64,000 nt of DNA. Origin: Balneolaceae bacterium. Lineage in GTDB: Bacteria > Bacteroidota > Rhodothermia > Balneolales > Balneolaceae. This document shows positions 18,157-27,544 of the stretch, piece by piece. The translations under genes were made by a program, and so were the position numbers. The number at the start of each line of letters is the position of its first letter. Within the stretch, counting starts at the first letter, position 1. A model generated the notes under the pieces. It worked only from the letters and a program-made list of their open reading frames with translations, was not told where the DNA came from and ran no database searches. The stretch spans positions 62,001-126,000 of the forward strand of contig JAXHMK010000018.1 of assembly GCA_034521495.1 (NCBI GenBank), given 5' to 3'.

Positions 18157-18402
18157 ATGCGAACAGAAAAAAAAGTTTCGAATGGAACCCTGAGTTTACC
18201 TCAAGAAATTTTATCCTATTTGAAGTTGAAGGATGGAGAGACCGCAAGTTTAGAAGTCAATGAAGACGGCTCGGTAACCATCCGCAAGAAAGAAACAATC
18301 GCCGATTTGAAAGGAATTATTAAAAAAGGCGAAACCCCCGATCTGCACGCAAACGGGGATTATGAATTTGAGACGTCATCAAAACAACGGGAGAAATTAT
18401 GA
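18157..18402 (+). CDS. AbrB/MazE-like (SpoVT fold) antitoxin
   Basis: An 81-aa swapped-hairpin DNA-binding antitoxin. The frame is open from 18109, but the ATG at 18157 has a perfect AGGAGG five bases upstream and gives the usual start MRTEKKVSNGTLSLPQEILSYL. The N-terminal half has the pattern of SpoVT/AbrB domains (SLPQEILSYLKLKDGETASLEV, then GSVTIRKK). The tail (DLHANGDYEFETSSK) would bind the toxin. It overlaps the next gene by 4 bp. In such systems the antitoxin usually represses its own operon. Confidence 0.85.
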   Translation: MRTEKKVSNGTLSLPQEILSYLKLKDGETASLEVNEDGSVTIRKKETIADLKGIIKKGETPDLHANGDYEFETSSKQREKL

Positions 18403-18797
18403 AAGTTTTGACTACAGAAATTTTACTGGCATATCTTGTAGAAGATCATGAACAAAGCCACCATGCCGACCTGTTTTTTGACTCGGCATCTGAGGCGGAA
18501 ACCTATTTTTTGAACAATATTGTATTGAACGAGGTAGCAACTTTTTTCGAAGAGAATGTGAAATTTGATAAATGTGATATTTTAAAGGCGCTTCGGGCGC
18601 TGGAATCAAATTCACAAATTCGGTTCGAGAATCGCGAAATTGTTTCGGAGGCGATTGAGATGTACTCTATCAGCCGGGAATCTTTTTCGGAATGCCTGAA
18701 GTCGGTAATTAACGTCGGCTTTCAGATGAAAAATTTAAAGGCTCTCACTAAAGAGAAGAACGGATTTTTACCCGTCCGAAAACTGCCAGTTATTTAA
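18399..18797 (+). CDS. Degenerate PIN-domain protein (probable inactive toxin)
   Basis: Position, size (132 aa) and overall pattern identify a VapC-type PIN protein: MKVLTTEILLAYLVEDHE aligns with the usual start M-x3-DTNILLRYLVxD, and NNIVLNEVATFFEE matches the second motif. The first catalytic Asp (position 5) is Thr and the usual Asn at position 7 is Glu. The third motif reads SFSECLK instead of an Asp-containing form, and the last TFD-like motif is ALTKEKNGF without an obvious Asp. Only the motif-2 Glu is clear. The reading frame is intact, so it could be kept as a non-catalytic binder or co-repressor. Compare the fully equipped PIN toxin at 15125. Confidence 0.75.
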   Translation: MKVLTTEILLAYLVEDHEQSHHADLFFDSASEAETYFLNNIVLNEVATFFEENVKFDKCDILKALRALESNSQIRFENREIVSEAIEMYSISRESFSECLKSVINVGFQMKNLKALTKEKNGFLPVRKLPVI

Positions 18798-18961
18798 TGA
18801 GGGGTTCATCAAAGTGGCAGTATCCATTGGTATAAGTTTTGGTTACTGAGTTTTTAAGCCGGTAATCTACAATTTCTGCAGTTCATTAAGATCAAAAAGG
18901 GACATGTATTCCAAGTTGTTGGATTCATTTTTAAAAATTATCAAGATAGCATTCTGTTTTC

Positions 18962-19305
18962 TTTTGAGGACTTACCCCATTTTTATGATGTAAATTTGTT
19001 GCACATGCTTTGTTCTTTTGTCTTGATACAAAAGAACGAAAAAATCAAAGGCTGTGAATACTTGGCGGCGGACACGAGTTCACCGTGGAATCCTTTCAAT
19101 GGTCCATAACGCTTTCAACCCTTAAATTTCGCTTCTCACCGGTATGAAAGGATTCTTCTCACGGTTCTCTCGTTGTCCTTTTTCCCGCCAACTATTCAAG
19201 GCCGGTTATTTTCCCAAAATCACCATTTCCACTTGTTAAAGATCTTAAACTACTGTTATTTATTACTTTAAATTACTTAAATTTAAAATTTCGGGGTAAC
19301 TTCTC
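18962..19305. repeat. 344-bp dispersed repeat, family R1 copy 1
   Basis: About 90 percent identical by eye to 37975-38317 in the same orientation. It begins TTTTGAGGACTTA and ends ATTTCGGGGTAACTTCTC. Near the left is a perfect 10-bp hairpin, GTTCTTTTGT with ACAAAAGAAC (19012-19037). It fills most of the 475-bp gap after the degenerate PIN gene and runs 33 bp into the following minus-strand gene, supplying its last ten codons and stop. It contains no conserved reading frame between copies. There are no terminal inverted repeats. Confidence 0.85.
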
Positions 19306-20112
19306 GTTTTCTTTTAGCTTGACATAGGTAAAATATGAGAATATAAAAATAGTAATGCTATATAAGAGGGGCGCCTGCAAATGATGAGCAATTGAACTCT
19401 CTGCTGATGATTGAAAATCTCTAAAGTAGTAAATAATAAAACGCCCTACAGTGAAACTGATTACAAAAACTGAGGTTTTAAGTCCTGCTAATTTTATTCT
19501 TTCAAAGACAATCCATGCAATAGTTATTGAAAGAATGATAACCAGTATTTCGTATATCTGGGTGGGATGAACGGCCTGAACAGATGCAAAATAACTTAGT
19601 GGGTTTTCAGTAATTTGAGCTCTGTGCACGAAACTATCACGGGGGAAAACAACGCCCCACGGCATATCGGTTTCCTTTCCATAGCAACAGCCATTCAGAA
19701 AGCATCCTGTTCTTAAGAAAATTAAAGTAACGGCTACATGGGGAATTAGTTTATCTGAGGTTTTCAGAAAAGGGAGTTGTTGCCATTTAGAAATGCCCCA
19801 TAAGGTGAACAACGATAGATATAACCCTCCAAACAGGCTAAAATTTGAAAGTGCAAATTTGTAGATAATAGATGGATCGAGTAGCGTTCTCTCCAGGAAA
19901 AATGCAGCATAAAGAATTCGTGATCCAATGATAAATGAAACACCGATGATACCAGAGATGAACCAACGATGATAACGGCTTATGTCATTTTGTTTAAGAA
20001 TTCCCAAGAGTTTATATAAGAAATAAAGTCCTCCTGCTACTCCAAAAAATTTATAGGAGCTTACTGAATACGGTACACCACTGATAGAAAATTCAAATAG
20101 TGTTTCATACAT
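19273..20112 (-). CDS. Lgt-like membrane protein (prolipoprotein diacylglyceryl transferase family)
   Basis: A 279-aa protein with about seven membrane segments. It matches the Lgt family around FLRTGCFLNGCCYGKET, the Gly-rich loop that in true Lgt reads G-R-x-G-N-F-x-N-x-E, and at HPTQIYEILV. The catalytic-site Asn and Glu of canonical Lgt are replaced by Cys/Gly, as in a paralogous subfamily, so transfer of diacylglycerol to lipoprotein cysteines should not be assumed. It is followed on the same strand by nothing and preceded by a lipoprotein gene 57 bp upstream, making a two-gene unit. The final residues EKLPRNFKFK are encoded by repeat R1, so the original C-terminus was replaced or trimmed. 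Confidence 0.82.
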   Translation of the reverse strand: MYETLFEFSISGVPYSVSSYKFFGVAGGLYFLYKLLGILKQNDISRYHRWFISGIIGVSFIIGSRILYAAFFLERTLLDPSIIYKFALSNFSLFGGLYLSLFTLWGISKWQQLPFLKTSDKLIPHVAVTLIFLRTGCFLNGCCYGKETDMPWGVVFPRDSFVHRAQITENPLSYFASVQAVHPTQIYEILVIILSITIAWIVFERIKLAGLKTSVFVISFTVGRFIIYYFRDFQSSAESSIAHHLQAPLLYSITIFIFSYFTYVKLKENEKLPRNFKFK

Positions 20113-20169
20113 AGAGTGAATATGATTGGAAGATATTTATTAACAACCCTTAGGATTTTTATAGTTCAT

Positions 20170-21990
20170 TCATTTCCAAAACTCAGGAGGTAATCGTTCT
20201 GATGACCAACTTCCTGTCATCATTTCAGGTTTGGATGTAGTGCCCATTAACCAGTAACCTGATAATGTATATTTGTCTTCTCCTTTTATTTCAAACTCTC
20301 CAACGTAGGTGATACCAACTCCCTGTTCTTTACCTGTTAAAGTTAGGCTGTTGTCTGTAAATACACCATGCAAGTAAATAACCTCTTCATCTTCATCCTC
20401 AGCAGTATAAATATTATAGGCTGTTTTCATACTCGAATTATCAGAGAATCCGGAGGTAAGCTCATCTTCTACATCGTATATAATCATCGTTGCTTCATAT
20501 TCCTGGCTATTCTCAATAATTTCCAATTGAAGTACAAATGGTTGCTCAACACCTATAAATTGGTCAAAGTCAATTTCTTCAAAATCATCTATTTCACACC
20601 CCTCTGCAAGATCTTCATCTTCTTCGATATCCTCGGAGTCAAAGTTGATTTCTTCAATGACCAGGGTACCATCCCACCTGCCGGTAAGATCTTTGCTTAG
20701 CTCATCATCTCCGTCGTCGTCACCATTTTCATCAGGTTCACTAAAAACTGACAATTCATTCATTGCACCAGCAATTATATCGGTGACCTGTTTCTCAAAA
20801 TTCCCCCAAATATCCACGGATTTAAATTCCCAGTTACCTTCCGGAACCACCATCTCAAATTCTGTAGTATTGCTTACATAGTCGGTTAGCCCAATTAACA
20901 CCTGAGTAATATTATCAAAATTTGAATCGGTAGCTTCAGCTACCACAATATCGCATTCACTTCCGGTTTTACTTTTATCCACTATTTTAACTCCACCCCA
21001 TTTTGGATTGCGATTCAGCCAGTTTTCAGGATTTCGAGCTCCTTTTGATGTATTGTAAAGATTCTTTAGAGACTCACTTAAATCTTTGGCCATTTCACTG
21101 TTATCAATAATTTCATCTATGGGTACATATCCACTCAGGTAATCTTTTATTGCATTCTCTACTTGCTCGAGTTTTCCATCTCCATCCAGAGGAGCATCAA
21201 CTGCTTTCTCCGCATTATCTATGTAATTATTTGCGTTTTCCACCATTCCCATACCTTCACCCAGTGGCGTTGCCTCTTTTACTGCTTCAATGAGTACAGT
21301 GGCTCCTTTATTTATTCCTTCAGCTCCCTCTTTTACAAAAATCTTGTGTATATCAAGATCTTTTTCCTGAGCCATTTCAATAAATTCTAAATTATTGTTG
21401 AAATCAGCGAAGATACTATTCGCTTTTGTATCGAGTTCTCCTTTCTCTAATTTTTTCCAAAAATCATCTTCATTTTCAGACTCTTGTTTGGTTTCTTCTC
21501 TCAACCAGTCATTATAAAGTTGTGACCTTTCCTCTTTTGTTAAATTTGAAGCAACCGTTAAAACTCTTGTCCGGGCTCTTTTGGAAGAGCCGGAAATCCA
21601 TCCAAAAAAATCTACCATGGCCCCTTTTAAGTCTTTTTTTGGAGTATAATATTCGAAAATATTTCCTGCATCATTTAATTCATCACGATGTTCAGCAGCA
21701 AAAGCAGAAAAGGAATCTAAGGTTTCTGCAACTTTCATTAACTGCTCTTCCGTCATCTCTTCTTCCAAAAATTTACTCTTATAGTCATTCGAAAAAGCTT
21801 TGATGATAGTAAACATGCCATCCTGTTTTACTGCATGTGCTTCAACTAAAAACAGATAGGCATCTCTCACATCAGTTTTGTCTACATCCGGTGATAGCGG
21901 CGAATCTCCATTTTCACAGCTACTCAGAATCAACATTACTATTCCCACAAAGAAAAGTGGTACGGATATAATTTTCAGGTAAGATTTCAT
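20170..21990 (-). CDS. Large lipoprotein of unknown function
   Basis: The 606-aa product has a lipoprotein signal peptide with lipobox ILSSC (Cys about residue 25). The acylated mature end (CENGDSPLSPDVDKTD) is polar, typical of an outer-membrane lipoprotein. The first 330 residues are helical and charged. The central part holds the calcium-loop-like acidic stretch EPDENGDDDGDDEL. The C-terminal third is beta-rich (TGRWDGTLVIEEINF, LTSGFSDNS, YVGEFEIKGEDKYTLSGYW) and resembles lipocalin-like domains that report ligand or stress. I do not recognise the whole. It appears co-transcribed with the Lgt-like gene downstream. Confidence 0.8.
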   Translation of the reverse strand: MKSYLKIISVPLFFVGIVMLILSSCENGDSPLSPDVDKTDVRDAYLFLVEAHAVKQDGMFTIIKAFSNDYKSKFLEEEMTEEQLMKVAETLDSFSAFAAEHRDELNDAGNIFEYYTPKKDLKGAMVDFFGWISGSSKRARTRVLTVASNLTKEERSQLYNDWLREETKQESENEDDFWKKLEKGELDTKANSIFADFNNNLEFIEMAQEKDLDIHKIFVKEGAEGINKGATVLIEAVKEATPLGEGMGMVENANNYIDNAEKAVDAPLDGDGKLEQVENAIKDYLSGYVPIDEIIDNSEMAKDLSESLKNLYNTSKGARNPENWLNRNPKWGGVKIVDKSKTGSECDIVVAEATDSNFDNITQVLIGLTDYVSNTTEFEMVVPEGNWEFKSVDIWGNFEKQVTDIIAGAMNELSVFSEPDENGDDDGDDELSKDLTGRWDGTLVIEEINFDSEDIEEDEDLAEGCEIDDFEEIDFDQFIGVEQPFVLQLEIIENSQEYEATMIIYDVEDELTSGFSDNSSMKTAYNIYTAEDEDEEVIYLHGVFTDNSLTLTGKEQGVGITYVGEFEIKGEDKYTLSGYWLMGTTSKPEMMTGSWSSERLPPEFWK

Positions 21991-22149
21991 AGCCCCGCCT
22001 CAATGTTAATTAACTGTAGAATACTCTTTTATCTACTTTTTAAATTAATCAATTCCGCATTTTGGTACGCTTTAATTGAATAGTACTTTCTCTATAAATG
22101 ATGTAATCATTTCACCTACGATCTTATTTATCAAGTTTTTTCAATCTTA

Positions 22150-22276
22150 GAAGGCTTTGTAAAACTCTGACCGTCATCCTGAACTTGATTCAGGATCTCC
22201 AAATACTGACTATAAAGACGAATGGAGAATCTGAATCGAGTTCAGATTGACCAATAACCACGGTTTTGCAAAGTCC
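22150..22276. repeat. Palindromic MITE-like element, family R4 copy 1
   Basis: The ends are inverted copies (GAAGGCTTTGTAAAAC against GTTTTGCAAAGTCCTC). Inside, GTCATCCTGAACTTGATTC and GAATCGAGTTCAGATTGAC form a second long palindrome. Short TCTTA copies flank it. The same family at 50402-50676 has been split by another insertion. It lies in a 591-bp gap (21991-22581) that otherwise shows no gene; the last 150 bp must carry the clpB promoter, which I could not define. Confidence 0.7.
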
Positions 22277-22581
22277 TCTCTTAATTACGCGGGATCAACA
22301 GATCAGGACTCTACAATTTATACGTTGGATGGAGTGAGAGCACCTGCAATATGGATGAGGATATATTTAATTACTGGAATTAAAGCTGTTACTCAGGAAC
22401 CTATCTAAGCTGACAATCTCCCGTTTAGATTTAACATTATGTCAGATATCTGCCAACTCCGTTTAATTACCTGTTGATAGGGTGTTTTGTTCGTCAGGAT
22501 TCTGCAATTCCGACAGTTCTTTATTTGGAGGTACGGTTTTAGCAACAACTCTAAATAAAAAGGCACAAATATTAGCAAGTT

Positions 22582-25218
22582 ATGAACTTCAATAAATTTA
22601 CGATAAAAGCTCAGGAGGCTGTTCAGGCTGGTATTGAGCTTGCACAAAATGAAAATCACCAGGCGGTTGAACCGGCACACGTTTTACGGGCACTGATTTC
22701 TGATCCCGAAAACGTAACGGTGAATATGCTGAAAAAAATTGGTGCAAATATTCCCAATTTGCAGGAAAGACTGGATCGGATGATTAAAAAATTTCCGGTT
22801 GTGAAGGGTGCGTCTGTTTCCGGACAGTATCTTTCAAATAAGACCAAAGAGGTTTTTGATAAGGCCCAAACTGAAGCCGATGAACTCGGAGATGAATATA
22901 TCAGCTCCGAACATGTTCTCTTAGGTATTTTACAAGTTTCATCTGAAGCGGGATCAACCCTGAAAGAGATGGGTGTTCAGAAAAAACAGGTGTTACAGGT
23001 TCTCAAGGATGTTCGCGGATCACAAAAAGTGGATGATCCCAACGCCGAAAGCCGCTACCAGGCACTGGAAAAATATGCCCGGAATCTGAATGAACTGGCT
23101 GAAAAAAATAAGCTGGATCCTGTCATTGGACGCGACCAGGAGATTCGGCGGATTATGCAGATTCTTTCCCGCCGCACAAAAAATAACCCTGTACTAATTG
23201 GTGAACCGGGGGTTGGTAAAACGGCGATTGCTGAAGGGCTTGCTCTGCGAATTGTACGTGGTGATGTACCGGAAGGCCTGAAGACCAAACAGATTGTAGC
23301 CCTGGATATGGGGTCACTTGTGGCCGGAACAAAATTCAGAGGTGAGTTTGAAGAGCGCCTGAAAGCCGTTGTACGCGAAGTGATCGATTCAGACGGTGAA
23401 CTGATTCTCTTTATTGACGAAATTCATACTTTGGTTGGAGCCGGTGCTACCGAGGGGTCTATGGATGCCGCCAACATCTTAAAGCCGTCACTGGCAAAAG
23501 GTGAACTCCATGCTATTGGAGCAACCACGCTGACCGAGTACCGAAAATACATTGAAAAAGACAAAGCTCTTGAGAGAAGGCTTCAAACTGTATATGTAGG
23601 TGAGCCTTCGGTGGAAGACACTGTATCGATTCTGAGAGGTTTGCAGGAGCGGTACGAAGTCCATCACGGGGTTCGCATAACGGACGCTGCAATTGTGGCG
23701 GCTGCGGAGCTATCTCACCGATACATTGCCGAGCGATTTCTGCCGGATAAGGCGATAGACCTGATTGATGAAGCTGCATCCCGGTTACGTTTGCAGATCG
23801 ATTCAATGCCGGAAGAACTGGACCATATCGAACGGCAGATTCGTCAGCTTGAAATTGAACGGGAGGCTCTGAAGCGAGAAAAAGACGATGCCAAACTCAA
23901 ATCAAATGAGAAAGAGTTGGCTGACTTGGAAGAAAAACGAAGCTCCATGCGAGCTCAATGGGATTTGGAAAAGAATCTCATTCAAAAAACCCGCGAACTC
24001 AAGCAAGCCATTGAAACGGCAAAATTGGAAGCCGACAAAGCCGAACGGGAAGGATTCTACGAAAAAGTGGCTGAGTTGAGATATGGAACCATCACGCAGC
24101 TTGAAAAAGATCTCGACAAGACGAAAGAGGAACTGAATGAAGTTCAGGAAAACAAATCACTCCTGAAAGAACAAGTTGAAGCGGAAGAGATTGCGGAGAT
24201 TGTCTCTCGCTGGACCGGCATTCCGGTAACGAAGATGCTATCAAGTGAACGGCAAAAACTGTTGATGCTTGAAGATGAACTTCATAAGCGAGTAGTTGGT
24301 CAAGACCAGGCGATTGAAGCTGTATCTGATGCCGTAAGAAGATCTCGTGCAGGATTACAGGATGAAAATCGCCCGATTGGATCGTTTATGTTCCTGGGAT
24401 CTACAGGTGTGGGTAAAACTGAGCTGGCCCGATCTCTGGCTGATTTTCTTTTTGATGATGAAGACGCCATGATTCGAATTGATATGAGTGAATACATGGA
24501 AAAACACAGCGTCAGCCGTTTGATTGGTGCACCTCCCGGCTATGTGGGATACGATGAAGGTGGTCAGTTAACCGAGGCGGTTCGAAGAAAACCCTATTCC
24601 GTAATTCTCCTGGATGAGATTGAGAAAGCACATCCGGATGCGTTCAATATACTGCTCCAGGTTCTTGATGACGGCCGGTTGACCGATAATAAAGGCGTAA
24701 CGGTAAATTTTACCAACACGATTATTATCATGACCAGTAACATCGGCTCTCACCTGATCTCAGAAGAGATTGAGAAGAGTGGTGGAGAGATGGACGAGGA
24801 TACATACAGAGATCTCCAGGCTCAACTGCTTGAAAAACTTCGAAAAACTATCCGTCCGGAGTTTCTGAACAGGATTGATGATGTGGTTGTATTTCATCCA
24901 CTGGACCAAAGCCATATCCGTCAAATTGTGGATATTCAGTTGCGGCGAGTGGAGAAAATGCTTGGACGAAATAAAGTGTCACTCAAAATTTCGGATAAAG
25001 CCAAAGATTGGCTTGCAACCCGGGGTTACGATCCCGTGTATGGTGCACGTCCGCTGAAGCGGCTCATTCAAACGGAGATCGTCAACCAACTTGCCAAGCA
25101 GTTGATTAAGCGCGAAGACGATACTGAAATGGTTGAGTACGAAGCGACCGTCAGTAAAGATGGAAACAGCCTCGAATTCGTTGAAGTGTACAGTGACGCC
25201 GAAGCGTGGGCGGATTAA
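22582..25218 (+). CDS. clpB: ATP-dependent disaggregase ClpB
   Basis: The 878-aa hexameric AAA+ chaperone works with DnaK to pull proteins out of aggregates. It has two Clp N-repeats (residues about 1-150), a first AAA module with Walker A GEPGVGKT near 206, a coiled-coil M-domain rich in E, K and R (about 400-530), a second AAA module with GSTGVGKTE and [11 protein letters not shown], and a C-terminal D2-small domain ([14 protein letters not shown]). No ClpP-binding IGF/IGL loop is apparent, which fits ClpB rather than ClpA/ClpC. It is monocistronic, with repeat elements on both sides. A GGCAC...GC string just before the ATG has 11 rather than 10 bases spacing and is not a sigma-54 promoter. 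Confidence 0.97.
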   Translation: MNFNKFTIKAQEAVQAGIELAQNENHQAVEPAHVLRALISDPENVTVNMLKKIGANIPNLQERLDRMIKKFPVVKGASVSGQYLSNKTKEVFDKAQTEADELGDEYISSEHVLLGILQVSSEAGSTLKEMGVQKKQVLQVLKDVRGSQKVDDPNAESRYQALEKYARNLNELAEKNKLDPVIGRDQEIRRIMQILSRRTKNNPVLIGEPGVGKTAIAEGLALRIVRGDVPEGLKTKQIVALDMGSLVAGTKFRGEFEERLKAVVREVIDSDGELILFIDEIHTLVGAGATEGSMDAANILKPSLAKGELHAIGATTLTEYRKYIEKDKALERRLQTVYVGEPSVEDTVSILRGLQERYEVHHGVRITDAAIVAAAELSHRYIAERFLPDKAIDLIDEAASRLRLQIDSMPEELDHIERQIRQLEIEREALKREKDDAKLKSNEKELADLEEKRSSMRAQWDLEKNLIQKTRELKQAIETAKLEADKAEREGFYEKVAELRYGTITQLEKDLDKTKEELNEVQENKSLLKEQVEAEEIAEIVSRWTGIPVTKMLSSERQKLLMLEDELHKRVVGQDQAIEAVSDAVRRSRAGLQDENRPIGSFMFLGSTGVGKTELARSLADFLFDDEDAMIRIDMSEYMEKHSVSRLIGAPPGYVGYDEGGQLTEAVRRKPYSVILLDEIEKAHPDAFNILLQVLDDGRLTDNKGVTVNFTNTIIIMTSNIGSHLISEEIEKSGGEMDEDTYRDLQAQLLEKLRKTIRPEFLNRIDDVVVFHPLDQSHIRQIVDIQLRRVEKMLGRNKVSLKISDKAKDWLATRGYDPVYGARPLKRLIQTEIVNQLAKQLIKREDDTEMVEYEATVSKDGNSLEFVEVYSDAEAWAD

Positions 25219-25238
25219 GGGTAGTGAAAAGGCAAAAC

Positions 25239-25345
25239 GCAGAAGGCAAAAGTTTTCGTCTGTCGATTGTTTTCTTCGGCGGACGAATTCCCAAGTCAAT
25301 AAACATTTAATCCGGCAGGCGAAAAGAACAATCGCCAGCCGGTTA
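25239..25345. repeat. Inverted-repeat element, family R8 copy 2
   Basis: Arms TCGATTGTTTTCTTCGGC and GGCGAAAAGAACAATCGCC pair in inverse orientation around an AT-rich centre. It matches the arms at 14425-14507. It fills the short gap after clpB and could double as a transcription stop for clpB and the converging DUF1761 gene. Confidence 0.5.
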
Positions 25346-25381
25346 CTTTTCACTTTTCCCTTTTGCGTTCTGCCTCGCCAT

Positions 25382-25792
25382 CTACCACCAGCCAAGAATA
25401 AGGCCTGCCAAAACCAATCCCACCACATGATATCCGTTATCCAGGAAGTGGAGTTTCATTGGAACTTCAGTAAAAATTCCGGTTGCACCAGCAAGTGAAA
25501 ACACAAAACCGGCTCCGGCTCCAAATCCTATGAGGGCACCGTTTGCGGCTCCCACAACCCCAAGAGCTGTTATGAACAGGGCGAGGGAGACGACCCCAAT
25601 AAATTGAAGGATAAAGGAGTAGAGATAGATAATAGGGTTGGGCTGTTCCATCGTTTCAGGGTCTAAATTCCGGAGTTTCATCCAGATATTCCCGAAAAAA
25701 ACAGGGCTGTACCACAAAGCCCCCAATGCAAAATAAACCACCGTTGCTACAATAACTGTAATCCAATTGAGTGAAGTAAGTAGGTCAGACAT
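25382..25792 (-). CDS. DUF1761 membrane protein
   Basis: A 136-aa protein with four predicted membrane helices. The start SLNWITVIVATVVYFALGALWYSPVFFGNIW is the DUF1761 signature (Asn-Trp, then Gly-x-x-WYSP-FF). The last helix ends in GYHVVGLVLAGLILGWW. Function is unknown for the family; it is often near stress or transport genes. It converges with clpB. A second four-helix protein with a similar layout, but not clearly the same family, lies at 48478-48912. Confidence 0.85.
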   Translation of the reverse strand: MSDLLTSLNWITVIVATVVYFALGALWYSPVFFGNIWMKLRNLDPETMEQPNPIIYLYSFILQFIGVVSLALFITALGVVGAANGALIGFGAGAGFVFSLAGATGIFTEVPMKLHFLDNGYHVVGLVLAGLILGWW

Positions 25793-25948
25793 GAGTGTGG
25801 GGTTAAGAGTAAAGGTTACTCTTATTTAGTTAATAAAATCTGAAAAAAGCAATATTATTGTGATAAGAGACTGCTATCAAAGCATTTAGTGCCATAATTT
25901 ATTCCTAAATATACTCTCTAAACTACACATATACTGGCGAAAGCGTAC

Positions 25949-26144
25949 GTATCTGTTTAGCGGCTGAAAGCAGAATTTTTTTGATCTCAGATTGGAGATA
26001 TGCGATATTCGATCGCAGATCTAAGAGGAAGAGGTTCAAATCGTATATCTGAGATCAAATATCTCCAATCGCATATCGGTATTCCATACTCTACAAGGTT
26101 CTCTATTCAACGGTTAGATTGACAATCATTCGCTAAGCACATAC
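25949..26144. mobile_element. 196-bp MITE, family R3 copy A
   Basis: The ends GTATCTGTTTAGCG (25949-25962) and CGCTAAGCACATAC (26131-26144) are inverted repeats. The flanks AAGCGTAC (25941-25948) and AAGCGGAC (26145-26152) match at 7 of 8 bases, as expected for an 8-bp target duplication. Inside, GATCTCAGATTGGAGATAT and its inverse form a long hairpin. A truncated reversed copy is at 62159-62300. It occupies most of the 461-bp gap 25793-26253; the rest holds the R7-like GGACGCTTGCGCC fragment and the hairpin at 26210. Confidence 0.78.
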
Positions 26145-26209
26145 AAGCGGACGCTTGCGCCAGCAGAGGAGATTTTAAAACAAAGAGAATCAAATGAAAA
26201 GTAGATGAA

Positions 26210-26240
26210 GATCCGCGAAGTCTGGGAGACTTCGCGGATC
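26210..26240 (-). terminator. Perfect hairpin after the M29 aminopeptidase gene
   Basis: A 14-bp perfect stem (GATCCGCGAAGTCT with AGACTTCGCGGATC) with a 3-nt loop lies 13 bp beyond the stop codon at 26254. The T-tract after it is weak. It is likely a terminator or an RNA-stabilising 3' hairpin. Confidence 0.55.
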
Positions 26241-26253
26241 TGGTATAATCGGC

Positions 26254-27357
26254 TCAACCTAACAAAGACTCCGGATTCAACCCTTTCAACTCCTCTTTCA
26301 CAAATTCCCGCCCTTTTCGTATCAGCTCTCCGTCGCAATACACATCCGGCCCGATGCAGACCAGGTCCCAGTGAATACTGCTTTTGTTACCGTTCGGTGC
26401 AATGGCATAATCTTTTCCGAGCGTAAGGTGATTGGAGCCGTAGATTTTTTCATCAAAAAGAATATCATACATCGGTTCTTTAATCACCGGATTTAATCCA
26501 AAACTAAATTCACCAAATCGGCGGGCCCCCTCGTCTGTATCCAGAATTTCTTCGAGAGCGATGTTGTTTGAGGAATCAAAATCCACAACAACGCCGTCTT
26601 CCACTACAAGCTTCACAAATTCGAACGGTTTACCCTGGAATACAGAAGGTGCGTACGTGATCTGCCCGTTCACCGAATCAAGAATAGGAGATGAAAAAAG
26701 TTCACCATCAGGAATATTTCGTTTTCCAAAACAAGGGATCCAATTTTGTCCCTTTACAGAGAATTCGATATCCGTGCCTTCTCCTTTCAGCCGGATCATA
26801 TCAGTCTCACGGAGAAGTTCTTCCAGAGGAACCATAGCTTTTTGAAGGGATTCGTAATCAAAAATACAGGCGTTGTAATAGAATTCTCGAAATTTCTCAG
26901 TTGGCATTTTCGCATTCATTGCAAATGCCGGGGAAGGATATCGTAATACAACCCAATTCGTTTTTTCAACACGCTCTTCATAATGAACGGGCGTGAGAAA
27001 ATGTTTAGAATAAGCACTGTTCTCCTCTTTTGAGACGGCAGAATTTTCATAAATATTTTCTGATGCACGAATTCCAACAAATGCATCCATCTGGCGCATG
27101 AGGGGTAGCTGGTCAACCGCAGCAATATGTTTCCAAAAATCTGGTGTCCCGCTTTCCAGCATGACCCGGTTCACTTCGGTATCTTCAATCCTGATGAACG
27201 GATTTGCATCTCTTTTTCGAACTTCCTCCACCAGAGCTCTCATAAGGCCTATTCCATTCAGGCCAATGAGTTGAAGCATGATATTTTGCCCCGATTCCAG
27301 TTCTGTACTGTGTTCGAGCAATTTCTGTGCAAGTTGTTGATCTTCTTTTGTATACAT
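26254..27357 (-). CDS. M29-family aminopeptidase
   Basis: A 367-aa cytosolic metal-dependent aminopeptidase of the AmpS/PepS (thermophilic M29) type, releasing N-terminal residues from peptides. The metal-site blocks are recognisable: DEGARRFGEFSFGLNP (Glu), NHLTLGKDYAIA (His and, in the family, Tyr) and SSIHWDLVCIG (His and Asp). The N-terminal domain begins with ALLEHSTEL-like residues and a GLNGIGLMRAL segment. It appears to be a single gene with a terminator hairpin. Family members are dimers with two Zn or Co ions per site. Identity is solid. Confidence 0.93.
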   Translation of the reverse strand: MYTKEDQQLAQKLLEHSTELESGQNIMLQLIGLNGIGLMRALVEEVRKRDANPFIRIEDTEVNRVMLESGTPDFWKHIAAVDQLPLMRQMDAFVGIRASENIYENSAVSKEENSAYSKHFLTPVHYEERVEKTNWVVLRYPSPAFAMNAKMPTEKFREFYYNACIFDYESLQKAMVPLEELLRETDMIRLKGEGTDIEFSVKGQNWIPCFGKRNIPDGELFSSPILDSVNGQITYAPSVFQGKPFEFVKLVVEDGVVVDFDSSNNIALEEILDTDEGARRFGEFSFGLNPVIKEPMYDILFDEKIYGSNHLTLGKDYAIAPNGNKSSIHWDLVCIGPDVYCDGELIRKGREFVKEELKGLNPESLLG

Positions 27358-27426
27358 CTGTTTTGTTAATTGTTGGTTGGTCGTTAGTGGATTGTCGTGT
27401 CAATGGTGCGAATGTTTGTACTAATG

Positions 27427-27480
27427 GCGCGAGCGTCTCGCTCGTGCCCGTGATATAAAGCACAAGCGAGACGCTTGCGC
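27427..27480. repeat. R7 hairpin repeat (GCGCGAGCGTCTCGC type)
   Basis: Two 21-base arms pair with two mismatches around a 12-nt loop. The same arm occurs at 14512, 15851 (partial), 38377 and 43649. It lies between the aminopeptidase and ABC genes, both on the minus strand. Confidence 0.75.
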
Positions 27481-27544
27481 TATCTCGTCCAGGCCATCCG
27501 TCAGACGGGTTATGTGGCAGACAACGAACAACAAACGACTACCT

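Noticed and set aside
22562-22576. GGCAC ... GC string before clpB as a sigma-54 promoter
   Set aside because: Spacing between GG and GC is 11, not 10, the -12 side lacks TTGC, and it is only 6 bp from the start codon.
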